Positions 37,301-45,971 of a DNA stretch of 64,000 nucleotides are shown here, one piece after another. The notes under the pieces are model-generated. The model did not search any database. It had not been told where the DNA came from and was given only the letters and a program-made list of their open reading frames with translations. How positions within the stretch are numbered: the first letter of the stretch is position 1; each line of letters opens with the position of its first letter. A program made the translations under genes and the position numbers. Source of the stretch: JANXQG01 sp963775975 (GTDB lineage Bacteria; Planctomycetota; Planctomycetia; Pirellulales; Thermoguttaceae); contig CAVZKX010000001.1 of assembly GCA_963775975.1 (NCBI GenBank), forward strand, positions 1 through 64,000, read 5' to 3'.

Positions 37301-37635
37301 CGCTGGCCGTTCTTACCGCCGGCGCGACGGTTACAATGGCTGTCACCTGCCATCAAACGACCGGCGGGCAGGGGGTGGATGTCGGGATAGTGAATGTCGC
37401 GCAGTATGTGCAGAGCGCACCCGTTGTCCCTTCCTCGCAGGCGACGAATCAAAGCTGGCCTTTCACCAAAACCACGCTGGTTGGACCCGCGATCAACAGC
37501 GGCTTTAACGTTTCACGGTTGGCCGCTGCAAGCGCAGCCGTCATCTTCTCGAAAGCGACCTCGAATTCGTTCCCCTTGTCGAACGACAAGTCGTCCAATT
37601 TGAAATTCCCGCTGTATCGGGACGAGGATGCGTAG
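34360..37635 (+). CDS. Large secreted GtaA-type (DUF5127/DUF4965/DUF1793) protein with LEPR-XLL N-terminus and beta repeats
   Basis: 1091 codons from ATG 34360. The N-terminus RSRLCFEQLENRMMLSS matches the planctomycete LEPR-XLL motif (LExLExRxLLS), thought to direct export. Residues 45-710 follow the fungal/bacterial glutaminase GtaA layout: PLVVNDPYLSVWSDANRLTD, GDIATVDVIFPMSPILLLFS, DLGTYPVVTGRDDGGESMPV, EESANMLIMVDALAKAE, EKYNLVWDSILGLNLFP. Then come two full copies of a roughly 150-residue beta-sandwich (36490-36950, 36955-37420) and a truncated third copy ending LKFPLYRDEDA. Amidase activity is inferred from family only. Confidence 0.8.
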   Translation: MWTKSKSRAASCAKRNVGITRRSRLCFEQLENRMMLSSTAFRPPAVPLVVNDPYLSVWSDANRLTDDVTRHWTGTANALVSLIRIDGATYRLMGTDPSSMPAMPQVNLQVLPTRSIYDFDNGHVHVTLTFMTPLLPSNLDAFAQPVTYLNWSVHSVDGRSHMVQIYDSASSELAVNTTDQVVQWSRQTAGSLTALNVGTTAQTTFSPAGDGVRIDWGYAYAAANTSQSTSSIGGDASLIAAFQSTGALSNTDDNTGPRAVNSNEPVMAFAFNLGLVNGQVVSRHIEVAYDEVYSISYFGAKLQPYWRRNGATPATMLQSADANFNSLTSQCIAFDQQLMTDLTAEGGSQYAQLTALAYRQSLAACGLAADSNGQPMFFTKENSSNGDIATVDVIFPMSPILLLFSPALMKGELTPVLDYAASTHWTFSNAPHDLGTYPVVTGRDDGGESMPVEESANMLIMVDALAKAENSAEFASKYWTQLSTWANFLKPYAVDPGNQLTTDDFLGTINHSTNLAVKAIEALGAYAQLAQMCGDSTTAASYMSAAQSDVTHWISVSTDGNHYSLAYNDPGTWSEKYNLVWDSILGLNLFPASVAASEVSYYESVMGTYGVPLESTTNTAKADWETWSASLATNPSDFQTLIAPMYNFMNTTTNRVPMSDWYDVSNVNSAGFKARPVVGGLFVKMLTDPTMWAKYATAGANTFATWAPIPQTVTVVPTSQTTAQTWLYTTTTPAGTWMNSGFDDSSWTSASGPFGTTNTPGITPRTTWNTGDIWLRRTFVMPTGSYSGLQFLLYHDEDIQVYLNGVLAYSATGYITSYQTANISSAALAVLNSGATIELAVHCHQTGGGQGVDVGLVNIEQFVPIVPTSQATPQTWKYTTTNPGGTTWRSSGYNDSSWTSGLGSFGTVGITPGLFPNTVWNNTPGDIWLRQTFTMPSGTFSNLQFVLYHDETISVYLNGILAYTATGFTTSYQTATINSGALAVLTAGATVTMAVTCHQTTGGQGVDVGIVNVAQYVQSAPVVPSSQATNQSWPFTKTTLVGPAINSGFNVSRLAAASAAVIFSKATSNSFPLSNDKSSNLKFPLYRDEDA

Positions 37636-37782
37636 GTTTAGCTCTACGCGTGCTTTGTTGCGATTTCACAATACTAGGAATAGGATACGGCCACCGGGCC
37701 GGTGTTCGTTCTTGACGGGTCAAGCCGCACAGCAGGCTGTGCGTCTTGTCTCCACATCGTTTGGCTGCTAAGGTGGTGGAAT

Positions 37783-38484
37783 ATGAGCAAAGAACTGACG
37801 CAAACGCACTTGCGGTTTCTCGCCCTTCGCCATTTCGGCACTTGGTACATCGTTGCGATCGTCTTCTGGATCGCTGATCTCATCCTCTATTTCAAACAGC
37901 CCGCACCGAATCGTGAAATCCCGTGGGGGTGTACCATCGGCGCGATTGCGACGACGATCATCTGCATTATTTACGGAACGTACAAAATCTGGCGAGCGGT
38001 CCATCTTTTCCGCGAAGGCATGGAAGTAGAGGGAGAAGTCTCGGGTTTCGGATTGCTCAGATCGCACGGAATGGTTCGGGTGGATTGCACCTATGTGGTC
38101 GACGGAAAGAAGTATACAACGGCATCGTCGGAGCCGTCCGGGCGGTACGATCTCGGTGACAAGGTCGCATTCATCGTCGATCCGCGTCGTCCCGAGATCT
38201 GCGACATGAAATCGGACATTTATCCGGATTACAAGGACCCGTCGTTTGATAAGCCCGACTCATGGAAATGGTGGTACTATATCCTCGCCGGCGTCGGGTT
38301 CGGCGCGGCTTCGACCTTCGTATTCATTCATCCCGACTTCATGAAGCCCGGTAACGGCGACCACGGCATGTTTGTGGATCTCTACAACCTGGTAGGGGGT
38401 TGGGGAATCGCTGCGCTATTCGCGATAATCTCGTTGTCGTGTTTGTGGGTTGGGATTTCCCAGTTCAAGAAGCAGGGACGGTGA
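37783..38484 (+). CDS. DUF3592-like membrane protein
   Basis: Start ATG 37783 (MSKELTQTHLRFLALRHFGT), 233 residues. Three hydrophobic segments are visible: YIVAIVFWIADLILYF, CTIGAIATTIICIIYGTYKI and the C-terminal IAALFAIISLSCLWVGI. Between them is a DUF3592-type beta domain: GEVSGFGLLRSHGMVRVDCT, YVVDGKKYTTASS, GDKVAFIVDPRRPEICDM. DUF3592 proteins are common, small and uncharacterised. A palindrome (CCGCACAGCAGGCTGTGCG) precedes the gene. Confidence 0.7.
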   Translation: MSKELTQTHLRFLALRHFGTWYIVAIVFWIADLILYFKQPAPNREIPWGCTIGAIATTIICIIYGTYKIWRAVHLFREGMEVEGEVSGFGLLRSHGMVRVDCTYVVDGKKYTTASSEPSGRYDLGDKVAFIVDPRRPEICDMKSDIYPDYKDPSFDKPDSWKWWYYILAGVGFGAASTFVFIHPDFMKPGNGDHGMFVDLYNLVGGWGIAALFAIISLSCLWVGISQFKKQGR

Positions 38485-38521
38485 TCCGCGCTCGCAGCCA
38501 AGTACTGTCGTCGGCGTCTCA

Positions 38522-40224
38522 ATGAAGAATGAAATGAATTGGTGCTGTCCACTGATCGTCGTGGTTCTGGCCGCCGCGCCGTGGGCGCTGGCCCAAGATC
38601 GACCGGCCGCGGACCTGGTTATCCGAAACGCTCGCGTCTGGACGGTCGATCCGGCTCGGCCGGAAGCTGAGGCGGTGGCCGTTCTCGGCGACCGCATTGT
38701 GGCCGTGGGATCGAATGTCGACATTGACGCTTGGCGCGGACCGCATACGGCAGTTGTCGACGCCGCCGGAAAACGGCTACTGCCGGGTTTCAACGACGCG
38801 CACGTCCACTTTGTCGATGGCGGAGCGCAACTGGAAAGCGTGGAACTCAAAGACGCCACGAGCCCGCGGGAGTTCGCCCGCCGCATCGGCCTGCAGGCTG
38901 CCAAGACGCCCAAGGGCGCGTGGGTGCTCAACGGCGAATGGGACGAAACGAAGTGGAGTCCGGCGGCATTGCCGACCAAGGAATTGATCGATCCGGTCGC
39001 GCCGAACACTCCAGTGGCCGTATCGCGGTACGACGGTCACATGGTTGTGGCCAACTCGCTGGCGCTGACGCTGGCGGGCATCAACGCGCAAACCGCCGAC
39101 CCGCCGGGCGGCGTCATCGTCCGCGATGCAAAGGGAAATCCAACGGGCGCGATAAAAGATGCCGCGATGGATATCCTGTTCAAAGCTGTTCCGTCGCCCA
39201 GCCACGCCGAGAGGCGGCGCTACGCTAAAGCGCCCTGAAGCACGCGGCCTCGGTGGGCGTAACCAGCGTGCAGCACATGAGCCCCGACTTTGCCGACATC
39301 GCGATCTATTCGGAATTGCTCAATGAAGGCAAGCTGACGACGCGGATCTACGCGGCGCCGTTGATCACACAGGTGGATGACCAGGCAAAAATCGGCATCC
39401 GACGCGCATTTGGCGGGCCGTTTCTGCGCATCGGCGCCGTGAAGGCCTTCGCGGACGGTTCGCTCGGCTCGTCCACGGCGTATTTTTTCGAGCCATTCTC
39501 GGACCAGCCCGGCAATCGCGGTATCCTGGCGGATGGAATGCATCCCATTTCGCTTATGCGCGAGCGGATGATGCGGGCCGACGCCGCCGGATTGCAAATC
39601 TACACTCACGCCATCGGCGACGCAGCGATTTCAGCCGTGCTCGACCTTTATAGCGAGATCGAGAAGGCCCACGGCCGCCGCGATCGCCGCTGGCGGATCG
39701 AGCACTCGCAGCACATCGCGGCCAAGGATTTCGAGCGCTTCGCCCAGCTCGGCGTGATCGCCTCCGTGCAGCCATATCACGCGATCGACGACGGCCGCTG
39801 GGCGGAGGGCCGCATCGGGCACGACCGCTGCTCTCGGACCTACGCCTTTCGCACCCTGCTCGACCACGGCGTACGTCTGGCGCTGGGCACGGATTGGACC
39901 GTCGCACCGCTGAATCCCATGCTCACTCTCTACGCGGCCACCACCCGCGCGACGCTTGACGGCAAGAATCCGCAAGGATGGTTTCCCGAGCAGAAACTGA
40001 CCATTCAAGAGGCGATCGCCGCCTACACGATGGAATCGGCCTATTCGGAATTTCAGGAGAAAGAGAAGGGCTCGATCACGCCCGGCAAGCTGGCCGATAT
40101 GGTCCTGCTCAGCGACGACGTGCTCACGATCGACGCTGCAAAGATCAAGGACGTCAAGGTCCTCCGCACCTGGGTCGGCGGCAAATTGACATTCGACGCC
40201 ACCGTCATATCACGCACGCGATAA
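38522..40224 (+). CDS. Exported amidohydrolase, YtcJ-like (one frameshift)
   Basis: Start ATG 38522 (MKNEMNWCCPLIVVVLAAAP), signal peptide ending ALA-QDRPAADL. The amidohydrolase fold is complete across two frames. First part: RLLPGFNDAHVHFVDGGAQ with the metal HxH, ending RRYAKAP. A one-base lesion near 39225 moves the frame, and the second part continues LKHAASVGVTSVQHMSPDFA, GAVKAFADGSLGSSTAYFFE, THAIGDAAI, WRIEHSQHI and LALGTDWTVAPLNP with the catalytic Asp, then a C-terminal GKLADMVLLS. Members hydrolyse cyclic or linear amides; the substrate is unknown. Confidence 0.85.
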
Positions 40225-40410
40225 ACGTCGCGGACGATAGTCCGATCCGGATAGGTAATGTGGCGAAAGTCTTCGGTTTAGACGTTTGGTACTGCCGTTC
40301 CGTTTCTCAAATCTCCAAAACCGCTCCCATAGTTCTTGGATCGTACGAACTCTTGGGCTAGATTAAGAGGGAAGGGGGAGAGCAGTTGAAAGACCGCGAG
40401 GAATCAGAAA

Positions 40411-41202
40411 TTGAGAATATCTTTGCCTCAGTCCTGCGAGTCCGCATCTCGAACCGACACGGCATCCAGGCTCGGTTCATATAGTGCATCATTCGTGGTA
40501 GGCGTCCTTGGATTTGTCGTCGGAAACCTGGCTTTGGACGCGATCAAAGAGCGGATTCATGCCAGCACAGCCCAATCATTGTCGGCATCCATTCCCATCG
40601 TTCCTCCGCCGCTGGCGACCCAAGCGGAGCCAAGCCCTCCGGCTTTACCGCCGCGGGAATCAATTGGCGGACAGGCCGTTCAAGTCAGTCAGCAGAATCC
40701 TGCGGCAACGACGACCTCGCTGCCAGCCGCATGTGCATTGCTGGGTCCGATCGTCAGTCCAAATTCCACCGCCGAAGATACGTCTGCCTATACTCCAAAG
40801 CTCGATCCTAACGAAGCGATCGCCGGGCGGCTCAACCCGAAGCTTGCCGAGAGCTATGATAGCCGCGGCATCACCTTCGAGCAGAAGGGTTACTACGATA
40901 TGGCCATTGCCGACTTTAACGAGGCCATTCGGCTCAACCCGGCGTTGCCCCAGGCGTATTACAATCGAGGTGTCGCCGCATTGCACAAGGGCGGCTGCGA
41001 TAGGGCAATTGCCGACTTCAATGCGGCTACTAGGCTCGATCCGAAACTTGCGGCGGCGTACTATGGACGGGGCTTTGCCTACTCGTACTGCGGCCAAAGG
41101 GCGAAAGCCGACATGGATTTCGCCCAGGCAAAAAGACTGGGGTACGCTTCGCCCACGCCGAGTTCGACCAACATCTTTCAGTTTTCGTTGTCGACCCGAT
41201 GA
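40411..41202 (+). CDS. TPR protein with N-terminal membrane anchor
   Basis: 263 codons from a TTG at 40411; no ATG is available near the start. One hydrophobic segment (SFVVGVLGFVVGNLALDAI) is followed by a Pro-rich linker, and then three TPR units: AESYDSRGITFEQKGYYDMA, PQAYYNRGVAALHKGGCDRA and AAAYYGRGFAYSYCGQRAKA, each followed by IADFNxAxRLxP. TPRs form protein-binding superhelices. Partner unknown. The next gene is convergent. Confidence 0.75.
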   Translation: MRISLPQSCESASRTDTASRLGSYSASFVVGVLGFVVGNLALDAIKERIHASTAQSLSASIPIVPPPLATQAEPSPPALPPRESIGGQAVQVSQQNPAATTTSLPAACALLGPIVSPNSTAEDTSAYTPKLDPNEAIAGRLNPKLAESYDSRGITFEQKGYYDMAIADFNEAIRLNPALPQAYYNRGVAALHKGGCDRAIADFNAATRLDPKLAAAYYGRGFAYSYCGQRAKADMDFAQAKRLGYASPTPSSTNIFQFSLSTR

Positions 41203-41240
41203 CGATTCCTGACGATGAAGTCTCTCGCGCCGAACAGATG

Positions 41241-42248
41241 TTATTTCCACTCCGGCAACTTCAGATCCTCGGCCGGCGCCGGTTCATCGAGCAATTGGAT
41301 CGTCGTCGACGGACCAAGATTAGCTGGAGCCTTCCACGAACGCAACGCCCAGACGACCCGCTTGTCCTTGGTCACTTCCAGGGCCTGAACCGGCGGATTG
41401 TCGATATCGACTTTCTTCGACCAGTTGTTCCACCAGTTGTTTACGAGTGTATTGCCGTTGGCTAACCGCACGGCGATTTGCGTTCCCACCAGTTTATAGT
41501 CGGGCACATCGGACTGCTTCAACTCCCAAACCGTTTTTCCCGCGGGATCGACCTCGCGCACGAATGTCCGGTTGCTGGTAATCAGCGTATTGCCATTAGG
41601 CAGCCGCGAGGCCGACCAGGGCGACGGCACGTCCACCGACCAGACTGAGTTGCCCTTGCCGTCGTACTCGGCTACTTTTCCCAAGTCCATGTGGGCCACT
41701 AGAAACGTGCCGCGGTCCGTCATCCTCACGTGGCGGAATTGGCCATGCACACTCTTGGGATTCTTGACTGGCAGCACGAACTCCAAGTCCGTCTTGCCGG
41801 TGGCCTTGCTGACGACTACCGACCGGGGCGGATCTCCGTTCTCGACGTACATCACTCGCTCGCCGGCCAGAGGTTGGGCCGTATGAATCTCGCGGCCTGG
41901 CGGAGCATCGAGATGCCACACGATCGACTTTTGCGGCGAGATTTCGGTAACGCCAAACTGATGGGCAAAAAGGATATTGCCGTTTGCTCGCAGGAACGCG
42001 TCGCTGATTTCGCCTCTGGAGCTCGGCATCGTGTGCGACCAGGCAATCTTGCCGTCCTTGACGATGAACATGCTCTGCGCCTTGTCTTCGCCGGCGTAGA
42101 AGAACGGATGCTGGGCCAAGCCCTTGCCCGGCAGTTCGGCTGGAGCCATTGGCTGGGCGGCAAGCGCGAATCTTGTGCCGGTTAGCAAAACGCAGCAGAT
42201 CGCGGCTACAAATCGGACAGCGTGTTCTTGCATCGGTAAAGACCTCAT
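41241..42248 (-). CDS. Exported arylsulfotransferase/PQQ-like beta-propeller protein
   Basis: 335 codons starting MRSLPMQEHAVRFVAAICCV with a signal peptide ending ALAAQ. Repeated blades such as GKGNSVWSVDVPSPWSASRL, PNGNTLITSNRTFVREVDPA, GKTVWELKQ and LANGNTLVNNWWNNW match the NGNTLI/GKxVWE repeat of arylsulfotransferase- and PQQ-like propellers of planctomycetes. No sulfotransferase active-site His is evident. Probably a periplasmic binding or scaffold protein. Confidence 0.75.
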   Translation of the reverse strand: MRSLPMQEHAVRFVAAICCVLLTGTRFALAAQPMAPAELPGKGLAQHPFFYAGEDKAQSMFIVKDGKIAWSHTMPSSRGEISDAFLRANGNILFAHQFGVTEISPQKSIVWHLDAPPGREIHTAQPLAGERVMYVENGDPPRSVVVSKATGKTDLEFVLPVKNPKSVHGQFRHVRMTDRGTFLVAHMDLGKVAEYDGKGNSVWSVDVPSPWSASRLPNGNTLITSNRTFVREVDPAGKTVWELKQSDVPDYKLVGTQIAVRLANGNTLVNNWWNNWSKKVDIDNPPVQALEVTKDKRVVWALRSWKAPANLGPSTTIQLLDEPAPAEDLKLPEWK

Positions 42249-42314
42249 CTTTCATCTCGTGAATAAAATGGATGCGGGAGCGGAAGCGCGGCGAAAGGGA
42301 CAAGCCGTCGAACG

Positions 42315-42617
42315 TCAGTCGGAAAAGTCCAGCGACGAACAGATCAAGCTAGGAAGAAAACCGAGCAGTCCGCATACGTCATTGTAGAGCATTGCCCGGC
42401 GAACATCGCCGCAGTGGCGGCACTCGATCATCTTCTCGACAACAGCCGGGAACACAAACAGCGTCGTCTCGTGGTTCAGACTGCCGCACGAGGGGCACCG
42501 AAGCAGGTCGATCGCGGCCTGGAGTTGCAAGTGCAACTCGCGTTCTTGCTGGGCAGCAAATCCGCTCGGTGCGGCTTCTTCGATGATCGGGATGCTGAGG
42601 ATTTGATTTGGATTCAT
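42315..42617 (-). CDS. Small zinc-ribbon-like protein
   Basis: Start ATG 42617 (MNPNQILSIPIIEEAAPSGF), about 100 residues. CPSCGSLNHETTLFVFPAVV and MIECRHCGDV give two CxxC pairs spaced about 25 residues apart, a zinc ribbon. The N-terminal half is a Gln/Leu-rich helix. No signal peptide. No family recognised. Confidence 0.5.
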   Translation of the reverse strand: MNPNQILSIPIIEEAAPSGFAAQQERELHLQLQAAIDLLRCPSCGSLNHETTLFVFPAVVEKMIECRHCGDVRRAMLYNDVCGLLGFLPSLICSSLDFSD

Positions 42618-42857
42618 ATTGGCCTCCTTCAATTATCCGACGCCGAGGAGAGCTGCACAAGCAGGCGTATCGCGGTTTGCAAGGATTATCTTGGACTCCC
42701 GCTGTCTAAAACACGTCAATTCGAGACCTCGTGGAGTCGCGCGCGTGAAGCGTATCGGTTGCAACCGATCGCAACAGGAGGCCACTTGTCGGCGGCGGCA
42801 TCTGGTGTAACATTAGATGCCCGTGTCCGTAAGAGGTAATGTGAAAGGAACACAATC

Positions 42858-43496
42858 ATGCCAAAATACTTCCGGTTACTCGTTATTCTGTTCATCTTCG
42901 CGGCTCTGCCCTGCCGGGCCGAAGAAATCACGCCTGCCGGTAAATTACTGGCTAAGAAGCTCGACGCGATGGATGTCGAGCACCATTGGCTCGCAAAGGA
43001 GACGGTGAGTTGGAAGACCGGCGAACCGCTGGCCAAACAAACGGGCAAGAGTGCCACGCACTGCAGCGCCTTTGTTGCGGCGGCTTGCATGCAATTGGGC
43101 GTTTACATCCTTCGACCGCCCGAACACGACACCACTCTGCTGGCCAATGCCCAGTACGATTGGCTCAAAAAATCCGGCAAAGATCACGGGAAACAATATG
43201 GCTGGACATTGTTTCGCGATGGACATCGGGCACAGCACTTTGCCAATCGCGGCTATCTCATCGTCGCTGTCTACAAGGAAAGCGATCCGAAGCGTCCGGG
43301 CCACATCGCCATTGTTCGGCCCAGTACGAAGAGCGACGAACTGATAGACGCCGAAGGTCCGCAAATCATCCAAGCGGGGGCGCACAATGCCCGCAGCACA
43401 AGCCTGAAGCAGGGGTTCATTCACCATCCTGACGCCTGGGGAAAGAAGGAAGTCCGCTACTACGCTCACAAGGTCGAAACTGGCTCAGCGACGTGA
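42858..43496 (+). CDS. Exported CHAP/NlpC-P60-like cysteine hydrolase
   Basis: 212 codons starting MPKYFRLLVILFIFAALPCR, signal peptide ending CRA-EEIT. The papain-like arrangement of cell-wall amidases is visible: THCSAFVAAACMQLGVYIL, with Cys at the start of the catalytic helix, then KRPGHIAIVRPS with the His on a following strand, then LIDAEGPQIIQAG. About 190 mature residues. It probably cleaves a peptide bond in cell-wall peptide or another secreted substrate; specificity is not readable. Confidence 0.65.
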   Translation: MPKYFRLLVILFIFAALPCRAEEITPAGKLLAKKLDAMDVEHHWLAKETVSWKTGEPLAKQTGKSATHCSAFVAAACMQLGVYILRPPEHDTTLLANAQYDWLKKSGKDHGKQYGWTLFRDGHRAQHFANRGYLIVAVYKESDPKRPGHIAIVRPSTKSDELIDAEGPQIIQAGAHNARSTSLKQGFIHHPDAWGKKEVRYYAHKVETGSAT

Positions 43497-43601
43497 GCGT
43501 CGGGGCTCGGGTAGGCATTGCATTCCAGCTTCGTGCCGATTGACTATTTGGCCGAACGCGCGATACTGCCGACTCCTTAACGAAAAGGATGACGACAATT
43601 C

Positions 43602-44495
43602 ATGGCTACGATCGAGCCCAATAAGCCCCGAGCGGTAATCCCCATCCCACGCCGCCTACTTGGTCGCACCGGCCAATTGGTCACGATCTTCGGTCTCGGC
43701 GGCGAGGGTGTTCTCAGAACGCATGGCCGCGAAAAGGAAGCCGTTGCTGTTATCCAACGTGCCCTGCAACAAGGCGTGAACTACTTCGAGACGGCCCCGG
43801 CCTACGCCAGCAGCATGGATTATTACGGCATGGCCTTGGGCGACCGCCGCTCGGAAATCTTCCTGGCGTCCAAGACGCACGATCGTACGCGCGATGGGTC
43901 GCTCAGGCTTTTGGAGGACAGCCTGCGGCGGCTGCGGACTGATTACCTCGATTCTTGGCAACTGCACGACCTACGCACCGAGGACGATCTTTCGCGGATT
44001 TTCGGCACAGACGGGGCCATGAAAGCGTTGCTCCAGGCCAGGACCGAGGGCCGCGTGCGGTATCTGGGCATCACGGGTCATCAGGACCCTGCGATCTTGC
44101 TGAAGGCGATGCAGGAATTCGACTTCGATACGGCGTTGATCCCGCTTAACCCGGCCGATGCCCACCGCTTGTCGTTCCGCGATACCGTGCTTGTGGAAGC
44201 CGCCCGCTACAACATGGGCATCATCGGCATGAAGAGCACGGCCCAAGGCAGATTACTGGCGAACGGCACGGTGACGATGGCCGAGGCGATGGGTTACGTG
44301 CTCTCGCTGACCGGGGTGAGCACGCTGATCATCGGCTGCACGACGCCGCGGGAGGTCGATGAGAATGCGCAGATTGCCCGGCAGTTTATTGAGTTCGCCG
44401 CCGAGCAGATGCAGGAACTGGAAAACCGATCCAGACGGCGGGCCGAGGAGTTCACTTACTTCAAGCAGCCGCCGTCGATCTCTGCAAAGTTGTAG
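43602..44495 (+). CDS. Aldo/keto reductase family oxidoreductase
   Basis: 297 codons from ATG at 43602. (beta/alpha)8 barrel with the usual landmarks: PRRLLGRTGQLVTIFGLGGE, NYFETAPAYASSMDYYGMAL with Asp/Tyr-type catalytic positions partly altered (ETAPAY), EIFLASKTHDRTRDGSLRLL with the Lys, DYLDSWQLHDL with the His, and VRYLGITGHQDP, STLIIGCTTPREVDENAQIA. No signal peptide. NAD(P)H-dependent carbonyl reduction is the family role; the substrate is unknown. Followed by REP-like sequence. Confidence 0.88.
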   Translation: MATIEPNKPRAVIPIPRRLLGRTGQLVTIFGLGGEGVLRTHGREKEAVAVIQRALQQGVNYFETAPAYASSMDYYGMALGDRRSEIFLASKTHDRTRDGSLRLLEDSLRRLRTDYLDSWQLHDLRTEDDLSRIFGTDGAMKALLQARTEGRVRYLGITGHQDPAILLKAMQEFDFDTALIPLNPADAHRLSFRDTVLVEAARYNMGIIGMKSTAQGRLLANGTVTMAEAMGYVLSLTGVSTLIIGCTTPREVDENAQIARQFIEFAAEQMQELENRSRRRAEEFTYFKQPPSISAKL

Positions 44496-44496
44496 G

Positions 44497-44600
44497 GTGG
44501 GACAAGATCGCAAAGCGAGCGCCGGCCCACCGATGCCAAAGTCTCGCGGTTATGGTGGCCTGTGCTCGCTAGGCTCGCTGGTCCCACCCGACGATTGCCT
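44497..44600. repeat. REP-like GTGGGAC / GGCCCACC repeat region
   Basis: gggacaagatcgcaaagcga followed by gcgccggcccacc, and the related inverted unit gctcgctaggctcgctggtcccaccc. It forms a long imperfect hairpin in the spacer after the aldo/keto reductase gene. Confidence 0.55.
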
Positions 44601-44733
44601 GCCAAGGCCGACTTTGCAGCTCCCCTGCAACGCGGCCATGCCGACTGGAAACTCACGGGAATCCATGTTAGCATGGCCGGGATTCCTGTCGTTCGCAACG
44701 TGAGTCGTGTCGAAAAAAGCAAAGCAAAGCAAA

Positions 44734-45804
44734 ATGAAATACCTCATTCAATCTCCATTTGTTATCTTGCCGGTTCTCGTCTTGATGACTGGCACCCGCT
44801 TTGGTTTCTGCCAGGAGAAAAGTACTTCTCCGGAAAAATCCTTCATCGACTATTTCTTGCCAATTCCGATCGACGGTTCTCTTTCCAAGGAAGCATGGGG
44901 AGCAGCCGAGGTCGGCGCCCGCGACCAAAAGAACGGTCTGGAGGACTCGACCATGACGCGCTGGAACTATTGGGATGGCCAGATCATCAAGGGAGCCGAT
45001 GGCAAGTATCACATGTTCGCCAGCCGCTGGGACCAAGCTCGAGGCCACCGCGGATGGGGCGGATCAAAGGCTGTTCATGCCGTCAGCGACAAAGTCACCG
45101 GGCCGTACATTGACAAGGGGCTGTGCTGGCCGGACGATCAAGGCGGCAAGGGCCACAACGTGACGGCACTGGTCTTGCCGGACGGCCGTTACGCGGTCGT
45201 CATCAGCGAGACCCGGCCGGGCACCGTCTTTGTCTCCAAGTCCTTGGATGGACCGTGGGAGCAGTTGGGAATAATTAAAGGCGACGGCCTTCGGGCTTCC
45301 AACATCAGCATCATGCTGCGGCCGGACGGCGACTTTATGATCGTGCCGCGGTCGGGCCAGGTCTTTATCAGCAAGGCTGCCGACGGCATCCTGGGGCCGT
45401 ACAAGTCGATGGGGCCGTCAGCTTTCCCCAAGGGCATCCCCAATCTCGAAGATCCGGTCGTCTTCTATTCTGGCGGCCTCTATCACATCGTCGTCAATTC
45501 CTGGAGCACGCGGAAGGCCTACCACCTGACATCCAAAGATGGCAAGGGCAACTGGGTCAATCGCGGCCTTGCCTATGACCCGACGACGGATTTCATCCGC
45601 TACACCGATGGCACGGTCAATCACTGGAACAAGCTGGAACGCCCCGGAGTGCTCATTGAAAACGGCCACGTGACCGCCATGACATTTGCCGTGGTCGATA
45701 CTCCCAAGGAGAAGCAGCCCGGCAATAATGGGCATGGCAGCAAGATTATCGTCGTGCCCTTTGACGGCGCCGCGTTGGATCGCGAGCTACAGGCTGGTAA
45801 GTAA
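44734..45804 (+). CDS. Exported glycoside hydrolase family 43-like five-bladed propeller
   Basis: Start ATG 44734 (MKYLIQSPFVILPVLVLMTG), a signal peptide. The mature part has GH43-like blades: NYWDGQIIKGADGKYHMFAS, GGSKAVHAVSDKVTGPYIDK, GHNVTALVLPDGRYAVVISE, NISIMLRPDGDFMIVPR, IPNLEDPVVFYSGGLYHIVV. The acidic residues after NLEDP and in the first blade would be the catalytic pair. Arabinan or xylan-type glycosidic bonds are possible substrates (inference). Monocistronic. Confidence 0.7.
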   Translation: MKYLIQSPFVILPVLVLMTGTRFGFCQEKSTSPEKSFIDYFLPIPIDGSLSKEAWGAAEVGARDQKNGLEDSTMTRWNYWDGQIIKGADGKYHMFASRWDQARGHRGWGGSKAVHAVSDKVTGPYIDKGLCWPDDQGGKGHNVTALVLPDGRYAVVISETRPGTVFVSKSLDGPWEQLGIIKGDGLRASNISIMLRPDGDFMIVPRSGQVFISKAADGILGPYKSMGPSAFPKGIPNLEDPVVFYSGGLYHIVVNSWSTRKAYHLTSKDGKGNWVNRGLAYDPTTDFIRYTDGTVNHWNKLERPGVLIENGHVTAMTFAVVDTPKEKQPGNNGHGSKIIVVPFDGAALDRELQAGK

Positions 45805-45889
45805 TGCGGGAAACGGCACTTTTTTGCCAATTCCGCTAATCCGGCGAACGAAAAAACTCTTCTCAAGCAAAATCTTTTGCTCTTTCCCC

Positions 45890-45918
45890 TTGACGCCGCC
45901 AGCCATATCTTGTATTAT
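45890..45918 (+). promoter_or_regulatory. Promoter of the GntR-ABC operon
   Basis: TTGACG (45890-45895), 17-bp spacer, TATTAT (45913-45918). The spacing is optimal. The -10 box lies inside the operator inverted repeat. Confidence 0.75.
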
Positions 45919-45932
45919 TGAGTTAGTACAAG
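45909..45932 (+). promoter_or_regulatory. Probable operator: CTTGTA-N12-TACAAG
   Basis: A perfect 6-bp inverted repeat with a 12-bp AT-rich spacer, overlapping the -10 box, 39 bp upstream of a YtrA-type GntR gene. YtrA regulators usually repress their own ABC operon from such a site, so autorepression is the natural reading. Confidence 0.65.
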
Positions 45933-45971
45933 CATACATGTGGCGGCAAGCCTTTGCCCGCGGAGAGAGCC

